A stretch of DNA of 64,000 bases from Gremmenia infestans (GCA_032629725.1 JAFEVB010000010.1:1550001-1614000); one strand, 5' to 3'; shown: positions 1 through 10,324, counted from the first letter of the stretch. Notes: generated from the sequence alone by a model not told the origin. Translations and numbers: made by a program.

Positions 1-653
1 GTTTTCGAGTGCGAGTACAAGGATGAGCATATTGCGGAAGGTAGATAGTTCGTCTGTTTCGTTAACAACCACGTTGCAATGCCCTCGGTAGTTTGAGGGA
101 AGACCATTGATAGTGGCCATTACACTTCTCAGATCTACCGCGGCTATAGAGTAAAGTTTGTCAGTGCCCATCCATATGCACTCTTGTAGCGTCAACGCCA
201 GACTCACTTGTAAAGCAGAGATCCAGGTCTTTCTGATAGTTCATACCCTCATTCTTGGCCAGATTGAGTATATCTCGCGGCGGCGTCATACCCCATAGAA
301 CCTTAAATACCCTCTCGTTGTACTGATGCACAGGCAGATTGTCCATATTCATGAGAAAAATCACCTCGTCGTACGTATTCCACCCTCCGTAAATTCCTTT
401 CACGGCTGGCTCTAAAAACAGGTAATCGGCGTAGAGCTTCTCGTGCTTGATCACGGATTTCTTGCATTCGGCTTTGTGACGCTTCCAATCATCTTCTTGG
501 CAGGCTCTTGAGCAATACTGAGGATTACAGTCAGTGTCAGCGGCAGCAAAGTCTGTGAATGCTTGAGATGTGTACTTCTACCAAGTGACAACGTTTGCAA
601 AATAGTTTCCCCTCATTACAGCAGACATCTTCGGCGCATTGAGTGCGGATCAT
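1..653 (-). CDS. MYND zinc-finger / DUF4470 protein, C-terminus beyond left edge
   Basis: Three exons: 653-576, 517-208 and 143-1, continuing out of the window. Intron 518-575 is 58 nt with a CACTGAC branch and CTCAG end. Intron 144-207 is 64 nt with GTGAGT, CACTGAC and TATAG. Joining them gives a MYND finger over residues 6-46 (Cys pairs, then YCS-x2-CQ, W, HK-x2-C). A DUF4470-like region follows, with WGM, DILNLAKNEG, DLDLCFT joined to AVDLRSV, then TINGLPSNY. MYND fingers bind proteins; fungal DUF4470 proteins are mostly uncharacterised, so no function is assigned beyond the domains. The start at 653 is the ATG nearest the first Cys. An upstream frame extension lacks family features. The family call is firm because the domain becomes continuous only when both introns are removed. 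Confidence 0.8.
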
Positions 654-921
654 GGTGGAAATGGATAATAGTCTGATGATGCAGTTGCGATTTTGCAGAT
701 ACTGTAGCAAGCAAGCAGATCGTCTTACATAGAGGTAAAATAGAACATTGGCATTATACTCGGTGGCACTTGCCAACTCAGACACAACGACGCCGGTGAA
801 GCTTGTCAAATAAAGATGGGACACAAAATGTCTCAGGGAACCCTATAGGACTAAGAAAATACCTTCCTTGATAACGGTGCCAACGCAGGACACTATTATA
901 CTTGTACTCGTTTGTGGGTTG

Positions 922-1884
922 CTACTGGAGGGCTTGTTTCTTCTCCTCTATAAACCTTTCTAATCCTGAAGACTTCGCAGCTAAATCATTGGCCAACGAA
1001 GGCCGAGGCAGCTCAAACGTCTCCCGAACCCTTCCATATTGAATGCCACCCAATTGTACCAAAGGCCGCATGACTGAGAGATCAATCTCTTCCCCGTTCT
1101 CTCCCAGAGCATCTTTTCTCACCCAGAATCGTGTCGCTTGAATAATAGCCAGGGATCCAAAGGGCTTCCCTGACTTCGCATGCCCATAATCCAAATCTTT
1201 CATCTCCAACAACTTCCCCTCGACCGAGAAAACAGCTTCCTTTACCCGCTCCGCCTTCACCGTGCTCGAAGGTGCGGGATGCATCCCAGAAAACTCCCAC
1301 TCAGACTGTCCAAATGGAAAATCTAAAGAAGTTGCATTTACAGCCTCGATCATATGTTCTGACACCACACTAATAACACACTCGCCTGTCTCGACAAGAT
1401 TTCTCATCGTGTCCTTCGGCCTTTCAGCACGACCCGAAAACCCTATCACGAATATCGGAGGGTCGTGATCGACAACTTGGAAATAGCTAAAGGGCGCTAA
1501 ATTTCGAGTTCCGTTTTTTGACATTGTGCTGACAAAACTGACCGGTCGAGGAACTCCTGAAACTAGGAGTTTGTAATTTGAGATCATGGGTCGGCCATCT
1601 TCGAAGGGGTCAATTTCGACGTGACTTTTCTCGAGACTCGATATATCTGAGGATCCCTTTCCATATTTCCAATTCGGATCTGGATTCTTGGTATAAGTGA
1701 TCGGAAGGGTGGAGTCGAAAATAGGTCGTGAAGCTTGGACTTTTTTGAAATCTGCATATCTAGGCTTCAGCTCAAATGGGCTCTTGGTGCTCGTCATTCG
1801 CGTCTGACTGCCATGGTTCGTCGGTTTTATCACGGACCTTGAGGCTGTTGATGTGATGGGGAAACATTTCCGCATTGTTGACAT
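922..1884 (-). CDS. Flavin reductase-like (FMN-binding split-barrel) protein
   Basis: A single exon of 320 aa. The open frame continues 12 codons upstream without an ATG, so the first ATG at 1884 is taken as the start; a second Met lies three codons later. The central part carries flavin-reductase-like features: PRPVSFVSTMS, a NLAPFSYF segment, then PPIFVIGFSGR and a conserved CVISVVSE stretch. This family (DIM6/NTAB) binds FMN and reduces flavins or supplies reduced flavin to partner enzymes. The substrate here is unknown. The first 35 residues are rich in Ser/Thr/Arg/Lys and poor in acidic residues, so a mitochondrial presequence is possible. It is head-to-head with the dehydrogenase-like gene at 2338, leaving a 453-bp shared upstream region. 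Confidence 0.85.
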   Translation of the reverse strand: MSTMRKCFPITSTASRSVIKPTNHGSQTRMTSTKSPFELKPRYADFKKVQASRPIFDSTLPITYTKNPDPNWKYGKGSSDISSLEKSHVEIDPFEDGRPMISNYKLLVSGVPRPVSFVSTMSKNGTRNLAPFSYFQVVDHDPPIFVIGFSGRAERPKDTMRNLVETGECVISVVSEHMIEAVNATSLDFPFGQSEWEFSGMHPAPSSTVKAERVKEAVFSVEGKLLEMKDLDYGHAKSGKPFGSLAIIQATRFWVRKDALGENGEEIDLSVMRPLVQLGGIQYGRVRETFELPRPSLANDLAAKSSGLERFIEEKKQALQ

Positions 1885-2337
1885 TGTTGGTAGGAGCGAT
1901 GGGTGAAAAACCAGGGGCAAGTGCTTCTGGTAGGTAGGCAGATAGTAAGTGCGCTAGGCGGGGCTAATCGAATATTTACAGTAAGAATATGATTTCTTTG
2001 CGTTCGTAATAAGAAGGTGTTGAGTATGCATCAATGTTGCATACTGCAAATCTCTATATAAAATACGAGCTGCCCAACAAAACTCTTGAAGATGCTTGGT
2101 AAAGATACTTTAAGAGTGGGATACGCCCTACGCCATACATGCGGGGTGGTATTCAGGGGCTCGCTAAAGGAAGGTGCGTCCGGCTTCGGTGGCGTGGGCA
2201 TTGCTTATTCTCACCTCCACTCCCCTCTTCAAGAGTGAGTGCGTCTTTATATTGTCTACTTTTGTATCTGAGAAAGAACAAAAACTCAAAGGAAATTCAA
2301 CCCCTTTTCATTATACTCTTTTCGGTTGTCGTCAAGC
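1885..2337. promoter_or_regulatory. Shared upstream region of two divergent genes
   Basis: It lies between the ATG of the flavin reductase-like gene (leftward) and the ATG of the dehydrogenase-like gene (rightward). A TATA-like run (CTCTATATAAAAT) sits near 2051-2064. A CT-rich stretch lies at about 2210-2250 before the rightward start. Short ORFs here show no protein features. Confidence 0.4.
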
Positions 2338-3348
2338 ATGTCCTCCACCAATATTAGACCGAAGCACGTGGACCGCACCTTTGCTCCTGGCATCGGTATA
2401 CGCACTCTACCTCCAGTAGAAAGCATACCATCAAACCCCCCAAGGCCCACCATAGCTATCATGTCATTCGGCGAAATGGGAAGTGGTATCGCTACGCTAC
2501 TAAGGAAATATTCCTATCCGGTAGTCACAAATCTCGACGGACGAAGTGCAAAGACGAAAGCACGCGTAGAGGCGCTTGGGGTGAAATGCCTTCCACTAAC
2601 CGAATTGGTTGCGGAAGCATCACTCTTCCTTTCAGTCCTACCCCCAGCTGAAGCTCATAAGCTAGCAGAGACTGTGGCAAGAGCCTTCCAAGGGTCCAAT
2701 CCCTCCAGCAGAGAACTCACATATCTCGACCTGAATGCCATGTCCCCCGATCTCTCGAGGCAAATCGGCCAGACTGTTACCAGTGCTGGCATGAACTTTC
2801 TAGACGGAGCCCTCCTGGGATTTCCACCCAGGGAGCTAGAAAAAAACGCTTGGTTCCAGCCCGCAATGCTCCTCGCCGGTCCCAAGCCCAAAGTCGGCTC
2901 TGGTCCATGGTCAGAAGAGCTCCTTAGTATCCTCAATATCCGCCACGTCGGCGACGACTTCGGCGCCGCCAGCGGTCTCAAGACATGCTTCAGCGCCATT
3001 TACAAAGGACAATCTGCAGTCGCCATTCAAGCCTACACCACAGCGGAGAGTCTCGGAGTCTTGCCTGCTCTCAGAGAACACATGACTGAGTATTTCCCTA
3101 CCAGTACGCCGATTATCGAGAGCAGCATCTTTAATGCCCAGAGGAAAGCGTATAGATGGATCAAGGAGATGGATGAGATTGAAGATACTTTTGCCAAAGA
3201 AGGTGGTTGGGATAGGGATCTTTTTCACGGCGTTTCGAAGGTGTTTGGAGTGGTGGCGGAGAAGACTGATTTGAGGAAGGAGAGCAAGGAGGATGTGGGG
3301 GATATTACGACAGAGATCTGTGCTGGGTTGAGAAGGAATAGTATTTGA
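2338..3348 (+). CDS. 6-phosphogluconate dehydrogenase-like NAD(P)-binding protein with DUF1932-type C-terminus
   Basis: A single exon of 336 aa from the ATG at 2338. The frame is open a little further upstream, but only with TTG. The N-terminal half is a Rossmann fold (IAIMSFGEMGSGIA, then a beta strand ending SVLPPAEA), in the manner of beta-hydroxyacid dehydrogenases. LDLNAMSP matches the substrate-loop region and FLDGALLG the segment before the helical domain. The C-terminal helical part has GLKTCFSAIYKG, where the Lys of the KxxxN-like catalytic site is expected, and resembles the DUF1932 domain. Substrate cannot be read from sequence. The final coding codons are not Met-rich or repetitive, and the gene looks intact. 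Confidence 0.8.
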   Translation: MSSTNIRPKHVDRTFAPGIGIRTLPPVESIPSNPPRPTIAIMSFGEMGSGIATLLRKYSYPVVTNLDGRSAKTKARVEALGVKCLPLTELVAEASLFLSVLPPAEAHKLAETVARAFQGSNPSSRELTYLDLNAMSPDLSRQIGQTVTSAGMNFLDGALLGFPPRELEKNAWFQPAMLLAGPKPKVGSGPWSEELLSILNIRHVGDDFGAASGLKTCFSAIYKGQSAVAIQAYTTAESLGVLPALREHMTEYFPTSTPIIESSIFNAQRKAYRWIKEMDEIEDTFAKEGGWDRDLFHGVSKVFGVVAEKTDLRKESKEDVGDITTEICAGLRRNSI

Positions 3349-3906
3349 GGCGGAAAGAACAATACCGCTTAAAGACGAAAACATACGCCTATGTCCTTGT
3401 TCTCTGCATTGTAAGCGTATATAACTCGCAGGGGGTCACTTTGGCTTGAGATATTGACACTCACTCCACGGTTCCAAGATCTTCTATGATATCTTGGGCG
3501 GTGAATGCGGATTCTATTATGAAGCTCTCATATCAAAGTCGAACTGACCGCCCGCTTATAGTCTGCCAGGACAGCGTTATCTTGCTCTCGTTGTTCGCTT
3601 ATTATTCTCCCACAAACCAATTCTCTGAGCTTCCTCTTTCAACTCTACCGCCTCTCAAGAGCGATCGCGTCGGACATTCTTTTCTCTTCTCCAAAGCAAT
3701 CGTTCGATTGACCGTTGACTTCTTCAAGTATGTATCCCACCCGACTGGCCCTTGTTTCTTGATTCCATGAACAGGGTCCCTCCTCAGTTGAGAGCTCCAA
3801 TTGTATTCCTTTGTCGTCAATTTCTTTTAACAGCTCGGGAACGTTTAGCTGATGAAGAGACGAGGAGCTAACGCTGACAGGATCTCCACCACAAATTCTC
3901 CCCACT
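3349..3906. other. Intergenic region, no gene recognised
   Basis: 558 bp between the dehydrogenase-like gene and the BTB gene on the same strand. Small open frames on both strands have no recognisable motif. It presumably holds the terminator of the first gene and the promoter of the second. Confidence 0.4.
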
Positions 3907-5002
3907 ATGTCTCAGCTTCCGGAGGGACCATCAACCGGCATCAGCCTAGTAGCCATGAAGCCATTGATTTTCTCAATGCCCGACTTCACACCCGATACAC
4001 GGCTGAGAGTCTTCGGGCAAGACTTTCATGTCCACTCCTCATTTCTAAAGCTTCACTCAGCCTTCTTCCGGACGTTCCTCGATTCACCGGAGAAGGGACT
4101 CCCTGCTACTTCATGTGCCTTCCGATACGAATGGGTTGCCGTGGTGGATGAAGACGATACTTGGTCTCTAGTTTGGGCTGGCTCTACTGAGAACGTAAGC
4201 AGGTCATTCAGCAGAATACAGATCGAGCCTAAATTTTCTCTAGTCCGGGACTGTATCTGACGTTGGCAAATTCACTGGCGATCAGAACGTGGAGATCTCG
4301 GCTTTCACCATTGTCATCCAAGCAATCTAAAACTGGCGATTTATAATTCGGAGCCCAGATCAACTTTGCCTTGCTACCAAGATGGCCGGTTACTATTGCA
4401 CTTTACCCAGCCTATCTAAGTCTCTTTATGTCGCCTTTGGTAGAAGTCGCGAGTTCTGCGATAGTATTCGGGGCAATGAGATAAAACTTCTGGACGCAGC
4501 AATTAAGCTGAGAAACGAGGTCCTCTACCGGGAATGTATGACATTGCTGATGGGCCCGTGGAGCAAGCCAAAGTATTTGAGGATCAAAGACAAGAAGCTC
4601 AAGCAGTTGGCAGCTTTGGCACATCACAGCATATGTCGTGAGGTCCTGTTTACACAGCAGCGTTTATCCCAAGAAATCGTTAAATTAGACCCCGAATTCA
4701 CGATGATATACCAAAAGGAAGAGCTCAAAGCAATGGCCGATAACATGTATGGGAAGTCGAGTGAAGTTCCTTCCGTACGCTTGCCATCTCTCTATCGGCA
4801 GCTTGTCGATGGAGCACTAGGAAATGAGATCGGGTGGGTTCTCCACAACAACTTAGCTCTCTACCCTGCAGCGATAGGATCGAGCATCTTCAGATTTACT
4901 GATGAGCCAGGCGATTGTAATACCTGGTGCGAAGATTATTCTCTCTGCCTCGAGATTGAGGACGATGAACTTCCATGGGACGTCAACGAGCAAGATTGGT
5001 AA
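3907..5002 (+). pseudogene. BTB/POZ-domain protein interrupted by an in-frame TAA
   Basis: Two exons: 3907-4194 and 4244-5002, with a 49-nt intron 4195-4243 (GTAAGC...TCTCTAG). Exon 1 has the BTB pattern DTRLRVFGQDFHVHSSFLKLHS and an FRYEW-VVDED core. Exon 2 continues as NVEISAFTIVIQAI, then TAA at 4328-4330, then NWRFIIRSPDQL and AGYYCTLPSLSKSLY. The last motif corresponds to the DYYCALPTLSRSL motif of fungal BTB proteins. The TAA falls where a Tyr codon would fit, both sides stay in the same frame, and no acceptable intron removes it. The rest of the frame runs to 5002. A translation could restart at the Met at 4382, giving 206 aa without most of the BTB fold. A sequencing error or a private nonsense allele are the alternatives. 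Confidence 0.7.
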
Positions 5003-6404
5003 ATTGGCATTTGGGCGATATGAACTGGTTCACTGGTCACATTAGTCGGCACTGTGCTACTGAAATTAGCTAGCCATAGTCGCAAGATATGGGGATGATA
5101 TGGGAGTATGTCTCCAGAATACGACTTGGCTTGGTGTGCAGTACGGTCAGTGCCTCGATTAAAAGACATGTGCTGCCAAATGACCTATCAAGTAATGGGG
5201 TGGTGCGGTATCAAACGCCTCCGTGGCTATTGTGACAATCTGGAATAGAAAGAACATTTCTGGAGAAGAGTGAGATGAAGGAGAAAAGGTCCGAGTGGAA
5301 CCCCAATGTTTTAGCACCTATGGAAACTTTCCCCGCTACACGCTTCCTCGATATCTTTACAGCAATCGAACACCCAATCTCATATTCTCGACGCTTTAAT
5401 ACGTCAACCGTCTCCTTACGCCTTACGCACAGCTATCGATCTCCCGCAAAGCGTATTATTATTATTACTTTTACATCTCAACCTATTCCCCTAAAACATA
5501 CCATAATTAAGAGGCGATATAGCACACGATAAAATCCCGGGGAAACCTCTCTAGCCTCTTCTAGCCTTGGCTTCACTCTCGCATGCAGCTGCCTAAAATG
5601 GGTACGTCTATTGCTAGCGCCTTTCTTATACCTAGTTAGGGAATAGCTATGTCGCATTTTGCTTACCTAAAGCGGATCAAGCGCGCTAACGCAGAATCAG
5701 ATCGAGATGTGCGGGAGTGGAAGTGGCAGCACTTTACACTCGGCGTGTTTTGAGTTCTTACGGAGTATACCCCGTAAGAGTAGCACGGGACTTTAAAATG
5801 ACTCCATTTATTTCATTCTGTTGGGATATGGGGTCATTGAACGGAAAGGGACGGGACTTCATATATGGGATTTATCTTAGCTGACTAAGCGAAGAGGTTT
5901 CCCCTCTTTGCGTCGCGTCTTCCCCCACCCCTCTCCTCTACCTACTATGGACAAGCTACATCGACTAGAACCTAGAGTAAGTCTTCTTAGCTGGTACGGA
6001 GTCACCACATCTGTGATACCAACATATTCATTCTGGGGAAACCTTAGATGGGGGCGCCTGTGTTTATGGAACTACACAAAAGGTAGGAATGTATATTCCC
6101 GTCATCCCTGAAAGTTCAGCAGCAATCGTTAATAGCCTTGAGGTGTAAGTAATTCAAGACAGAATTCGAGGGAACTGCAAACCAGAGTGGGTTCTTGAAA
6201 TCAATATATCCCCTTCTGTTTTTCTCTCTATCTCCACATCATGCCGATATCCAAACTGTTGCCTCTTTCTTTTCCGGATACAACACAACGCACATCCGCG
6301 CTAGATGTACCGTCTCATAACGATTCCCGTTTTTTATTTTCGAGACTCCGAATACTTCCCCCGCCTCTTTATTTCCTAATTCCGCTACCACGACCGGCGT
6401 GCTT
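5003..6404. other. 1.4-kb intergenic region
   Basis: No gene recognised. An 85-codon frame at 5275-5532 is low-complexity and unlike any family I know. A near-perfect palindrome of the TACGGAGTATA type lies at 5757-5778 (separate entry). The right end is CT-rich. Confidence 0.4.
5757..5778. repeat. 22-bp near-perfect palindrome, TACGGAGTATACC type
   Basis: The left arm CTTACGGAGTA and right arm TACCCCGTAAG pair with one mismatch. It shares its core TACGGAGTATAC with the perfect palindrome at 7838-7857 and the half-site at 10851-10866. Confidence 0.7.
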
Positions 6405-6476
6405 TCACCATAAGCTATACGTCGTCAATTAGCATGCAGTGCTTCAATCAGTGGGCGCGGTGTGGCATTTGCTTGC

Positions 6477-6908
6477 TTACTTTCTGGTGTGATGGCCACC
6501 CCTTTGTCTCTGAAAAAGCTCTTGAAAAACGCGACGTCCATTTTCATCTGCAAGGTGAAAGATCAGCTCCAGGATGTACGAGGTGTTAAAGGGGCTACGG
6601 ACCTTGAAAGTCATGCGCTGCACCGCGTACTTCTCAAGAGCCAAGCAGCTTTTGATCCTGTCGCCAAAGGTCTTCTTGTCCATGGAACAATGACCTGGTG
6701 TCTGGATTGCCTTTTTGGATGCAACTTTCCTTGCACGAGGGCCTTTGGTTGCGGAATCGGCGCTACGTGGGGTGTTTTTGGTTTTCTTGCTCGGTGGAGG
6801 TGGAGATGAAGACTGGGTGAGGGAGGACTGAGGAGATGGAGGGAGATAATCCGCGTTGGTGTCGTTGATAGCGGCTAGTGGCCGTTTTCTTGTCATGAAG
6901 GCGTCCAT
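6477..6908 (-). CDS. Small hypothetical protein, 143 aa
   Basis: A single open frame from an ATG at 6908. The first 75 residues are low-complexity, rich in Pro, Ser and Lys, with a possible nuclear-localisation cluster (PSKKTKN, RARKVASKK). The remaining 65 residues (LALEKYAVQRMTFKV, then LIFHLADENGRRVFQELF) look globular and may be a short helical domain. I do not recognise the family. At the 3' end a GTAAGC donor at 6480 and a CTATAG acceptor ending at 6415 would remove 66 nt and finish the protein with Asn-Leu-Trp at 6405. This alternative is plausible because a GCTAAT branch lies before the acceptor. The pairing of disordered head and compact tail favours a real gene over a chance ORF. 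Confidence 0.5.
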   Translation of the reverse strand: MDAFMTRKRPLAAINDTNADYLPPSPQSSLTQSSSPPPPSKKTKNTPRSADSATKGPRARKVASKKAIQTPGHCSMDKKTFGDRIKSCLALEKYAVQRMTFKVRSPFNTSYILELIFHLADENGRRVFQELFQRQRGGHHTRK

Positions 6909-7837
6909 TTTTCTTTTTCTCTTATTTCGTGAGACGTCGATGATAGATTTGTATATATGACCCGAAAAAGAAGATCAAGGAAGACGCGACTCGACGCGTC
7001 GAGGTCCGTATCAATCACGTGTTATCTCTCTGGTTAATCATCTGCAGATCGGTGCTTTTCATTTCGGTTTGTGTTTAATTATATTCAATGACATCATTAC
7101 TGTCGTGTGCCTCATTCCTCTGTATGGCTGGCTTGACTATTGTGCGTGTAATTAATTAGACTTCCCGTTAAGCCAAATTTCAGCTAGTGCGATATTTGAT
7201 GTCCGAATAGCCGTTGAAACTTTACCGGTAGTGGCTTTCAAAAAACCCCGAATATTACGAAGTATAAGTCCACCAACTGAATTCCGACGTTCTAACCCCC
7301 GTTCACCTGGTCCTGTCAGTGGCAGTGCCAGGTAGACCTTAGGTTCAGAAGGGATTTGATCACGCCTCAGGTTCGTACTACTGAAAGACCTTGGGGAACT
7401 CCGACCAGAGAGTTATTAGAGCCGCAACCTCCTTGATGGCCTTGATGGATCTGAATCCGGTTCAGCGGATTGTGCCAGCCAACTCATGGCAGACATGTGC
7501 ATTAAGTATCGTATTTGGATCTGTAGACCCTGTCCATGATAATCATCTTTTAGACGTCGTAGGAGATGAGATATCCTTACGGAGGTAGACTAAAGATTGG
7601 TGCACAGAATCTGTGGTCCACCCCCGAGCTTTCCTCACCCTCACCCTCAATCCCCAGCTGCACAGATTATCCATCACTAAGAGATCTCAATGTCGTGATA
7701 TCGGCCAATGACAGGGTACGTTAATCGAGATATTTGCATCTGCTCCGCTTCATCTGTCGTGATTATCATTACGGAGAAGATGAGATATCCCGTCTCCGCA
7801 AGAGCCGGCAACTTGGCAAGGCAAGACCCGTTTTCTT

Positions 7838-7857
7838 CTACGGAGTATACTCCGTAG
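7838..7857. repeat. 20-bp perfect palindrome
   Basis: CTACGGAGTATACTCCGTAG reads identically on both strands. Related copies lie at 5757-5778 and, as a half-site, at 10851-10866. Confidence 0.85.
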
Positions 7858-7871
7858 TTACCGAGGGCTTT

Positions 7872-8090
7872 ACGAAGTGCTTCGTCCTAGGCGTATCTAT
7901 TGTGCCAAGAACTCTATAGCAGGGGGGTAAAGAACAGTGGTCAACGCACCAAAGCAAGGCCCCCTTGCCCTGGTCTTCTTGGTACAGTACAATACTACTT
8001 CGAAGTAGATGCGCCTGGGACGAAGACGAGGTAGCTTGAAGAACTACCGCCCCGTAGGTATCCGTGCATCTACGAAGTACTTCGAAGTAC
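7872..8090. repeat. Cluster of CGAAGT-type palindromes
   Basis: ACGAAGTGCTTCGT (7872-7885) is palindromic except at its centre. CTACTTCGAAGTAG (7995-8008) and GTACTTCGAAGTAC (8077-8090) are perfect. CGAAGTACTTCG (8073-8084) is a fourth palindrome overlapping the third. All share CGAAGT. The cluster has no coding context and may be the remnant of a small foldback element. Confidence 0.6.
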
Positions 8091-8923
8091 AGCAGCGAAG
8101 GTTTCTTGGAAGAATCTGCCAAGACCTGGTCCTTGTCAACTCTCTAGAACCTCACGTACAACTCGGGTATATAATTTTAACTGGCTTATGATCCTTTTGG
8201 TACATTACTAGTCTGGTAGTACTCCCCATAAGCCTCTAGAATAGCTCCTCAAATGAAGCCCTGTCTTTAGTTAAACCTGGGCTCTTTGAGTGGTTGTGGA
8301 GTACAGAAAGATGGAGTAAGAGTGTTAGGCATCAGAATGCGAGCACCGTGTAGGGGCCTGCGGAAAGTAGTGGGGAGACCCCTTAATCCCGCTTCCCGCC
8401 CTACGGATATAGCCCACCCTACGGATATAGCCTAGTGTTTGGTTTGGCTTGGGGGAAAAAAAGGCTTACTAATGAGTAAGACGCCCCAAAGGCAAAACAT
8501 GCAGTTTTACTTTCTTTTTCGGCACTGGTGACGTCTCTAGCAGGGCTCCGGAAGCACGCGGAGTGTAGCTTGTACTGTACCGTAATCGTGTTCCCAGGCC
8601 TGCGAATTTGGTTGATCATTTTTTGTTGAAACTTACTTAATAACATGGATGGCCTGACCCCTGTCCTGCCCTGCCCCGTCATCCCACTTTTTCACCGCCA
8701 GCTATGCAAAAAAGAAAGTCGTCGATTTATCCATACGATTAAATCATCTGTTCTCTTTCATTCTTTTTTTACAAAGCAAAAGCATGTTTCATTTTCCCTT
8801 TTCTCTTCCTCTCATTCCCGGTCTTGCTCGGTTCCTTTTCACCACACCCTGTACTTAGACATTTTGATCCGTCCTTGTATTACACCACATAATCGATCAG
8901 CTCAACTGTATAGTATCTTGGGA

Positions 8924-10324
8924 ATGGCGGCTCCTTTGAAAGTCCTTATTATTGGTGGTGGCATAGCTGGTCCTGCCCTCGCCTACTGGCTCTCACGGAT
9001 CGACGCCAAAATTACTCTCATCGAACGCTCTCCCCACATACGAGCCTCTGGGCAACAGGTGGATCTCAGGGCCCAGGGTGTACATATGATGAAGAAGATG
9101 GGCATCGAGGACGCCGTCCAAGCCGCCGCTGTTCGAGAAAGTGGCACGCAACTCGTTGATATCAACGGCCGGACCAAAGCCTTCTTTCCCACGGTCCAGA
9201 ACGGTGCCCTGAAGCAAAGTTTCACGTCCGAGTACGAGATCATGCGCGGTGATCTAGTTAATATTCTATACAGTCTCACGCAAAATTGTGAAAACGTTAA
9301 TCATCTATTCTATACTACCGTCGACAGCTTTACGCAGGATGACGAAAATGATCCTCACGGCAAGGTCCACGTGAACTTTACCCATGGTGCCCAGGAGGAT
9401 TTTGATCTTGTCGTTGGCGCTGAGGGGACCGGTTCCAAAACTCGCGCCATGATGTTGGGTCCAGATGCTCCGGATCCACGGAGGCGGGTTGAGGGAGCGG
9501 GTAAAGGTTATATCGGATATTTCAGCATCCCCTCGAAACCAGAGGATTCAGATAGGGGAACTTTCTGCCACTTGCCAAAAACCAGCGTGTCTCGAATAAT
9601 CGCAACGAGAAAGGACTGCCCAGAAATTACACGTATATACATGGTTATAAACGGCACAGACGACGCTCTCGAGGAGGCATATAAATCTGGGAATCTAGCA
9701 CAGCTGAAGAAAGCTTTCGCTAGGATATACCAAGACGGTGGATGGGAATGTAATCGATTCATGGAAGCACTACAAAATGCCCCGGAGGCAGACGACCTGT
9801 ACTGCACACCACTTGAAGAAGTCCATCTCCCTAAAGGATCCTGGTCGAAAGGCCGAGTGGTTCTAGTCGGTGATTCTGCTCACACCAAAACGCCCGAGGG
9901 GTTCGGGACGACGTGGGGCCTGATAGGGCCCTATATACTGGCCGGGGAGATCGCGGCCCTCTACGAGACAGCCCGGTGGACGCCGTCAGCAGCCGTAATA
10001 CAAGGCGCGAAGAACTACGAGGAACTGTTTCGGCCGGTAGTTACTGCGAGGCATGGGAGTAGATCATGGATCGAATACGTAACTCTTCCTACATCGCGTC
10101 TGGGAACCCGGTTACTGCATACGTTTGCAGGAGTAGCAGGGCACTTGCGGTTTGACCAAGGCTGTGGTTTAGATAGAAGGACAACTAGATGGAGGCTTCC
10201 GCACTATCCCGAGCTGACCGACCAATTGGAAAAAGTCTGCTCGACGGCAGCGTCCAGCTTTCCAGACTCTTACTACTATCCCGAGCTGGCAAAGTTCAGC
10301 ACTGATAGTGGTTGGTCTTGGTAG
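8924..10324 (+). CDS. FAD-dependent monooxygenase
   Basis: A single exon of 466 aa. The N-terminus is the FAD-binding Rossmann motif LIIGGGIAGPALAYWL (residues about 7-22), followed 20 residues on by the acidic LIER end of beta-2. The middle has DLVVGAEGTGSKTR (the DG-like motif, with Glu for Asp). VVLVGDSAHTKTPEGFGTTWGL is the GD motif that contacts the FAD ribityl chain, so this is a class A (PHBH-fold) flavoprotein hydroxylase. Relatives hydroxylate aromatic or polyketide substrates, including the tetracycline-inactivating type. The substrate is unknown. The frame is open upstream to an ATG at 8645, but those 93 codons read through CT-rich leader sequence with no domain, so 8924, just before the FAD motif, is preferred. 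Neighbours suggest no pathway. Confidence 0.88.
   Translation: MAAPLKVLIIGGGIAGPALAYWLSRIDAKITLIERSPHIRASGQQVDLRAQGVHMMKKMGIEDAVQAAAVRESGTQLVDINGRTKAFFPTVQNGALKQSFTSEYEIMRGDLVNILYSLTQNCENVNHLFYTTVDSFTQDDENDPHGKVHVNFTHGAQEDFDLVVGAEGTGSKTRAMMLGPDAPDPRRRVEGAGKGYIGYFSIPSKPEDSDRGTFCHLPKTSVSRIIATRKDCPEITRIYMVINGTDDALEEAYKSGNLAQLKKAFARIYQDGGWECNRFMEALQNAPEADDLYCTPLEEVHLPKGSWSKGRVVLVGDSAHTKTPEGFGTTWGLIGPYILAGEIAALYETARWTPSAAVIQGAKNYEELFRPVVTARHGSRSWIEYVTLPTSRLGTRLLHTFAGVAGHLRFDQGCGLDRRTTRWRLPHYPELTDQLEKVCSTAASSFPDSYYYPELAKFSTDSGWSW

Larger units (their letters stand above)
6909..8923. other. 2-kb gene-free region with clustered palindromes
   Basis: No protein family recognised on either strand. Two diverged copies of a segment ending GATGAGATATCC occur near 7563-7575 and 7780-7791. 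Several palindromes cluster at 7838-8090 (separate entries). A short direct repeat CCTACGGATATAGCC occurs twice near 8400-8432. The last 250 bp, about 8680-8920, are CT-rich and look like the promoter and 5' UTR of the FAD monooxygenase. Confidence 0.5.

Noticed and set aside
5275..5532. 85-codon rightward frame
   Set aside because: Low complexity at the end and no family features. Length is not unusual for chance.
8645..8923. Start of the FAD monooxygenase at 8645
   Set aside because: The extension reads through CT-rich leader sequence and precedes the Rossmann motif by about 90 residues. The ATG at 8924 places the motif where the family has it.
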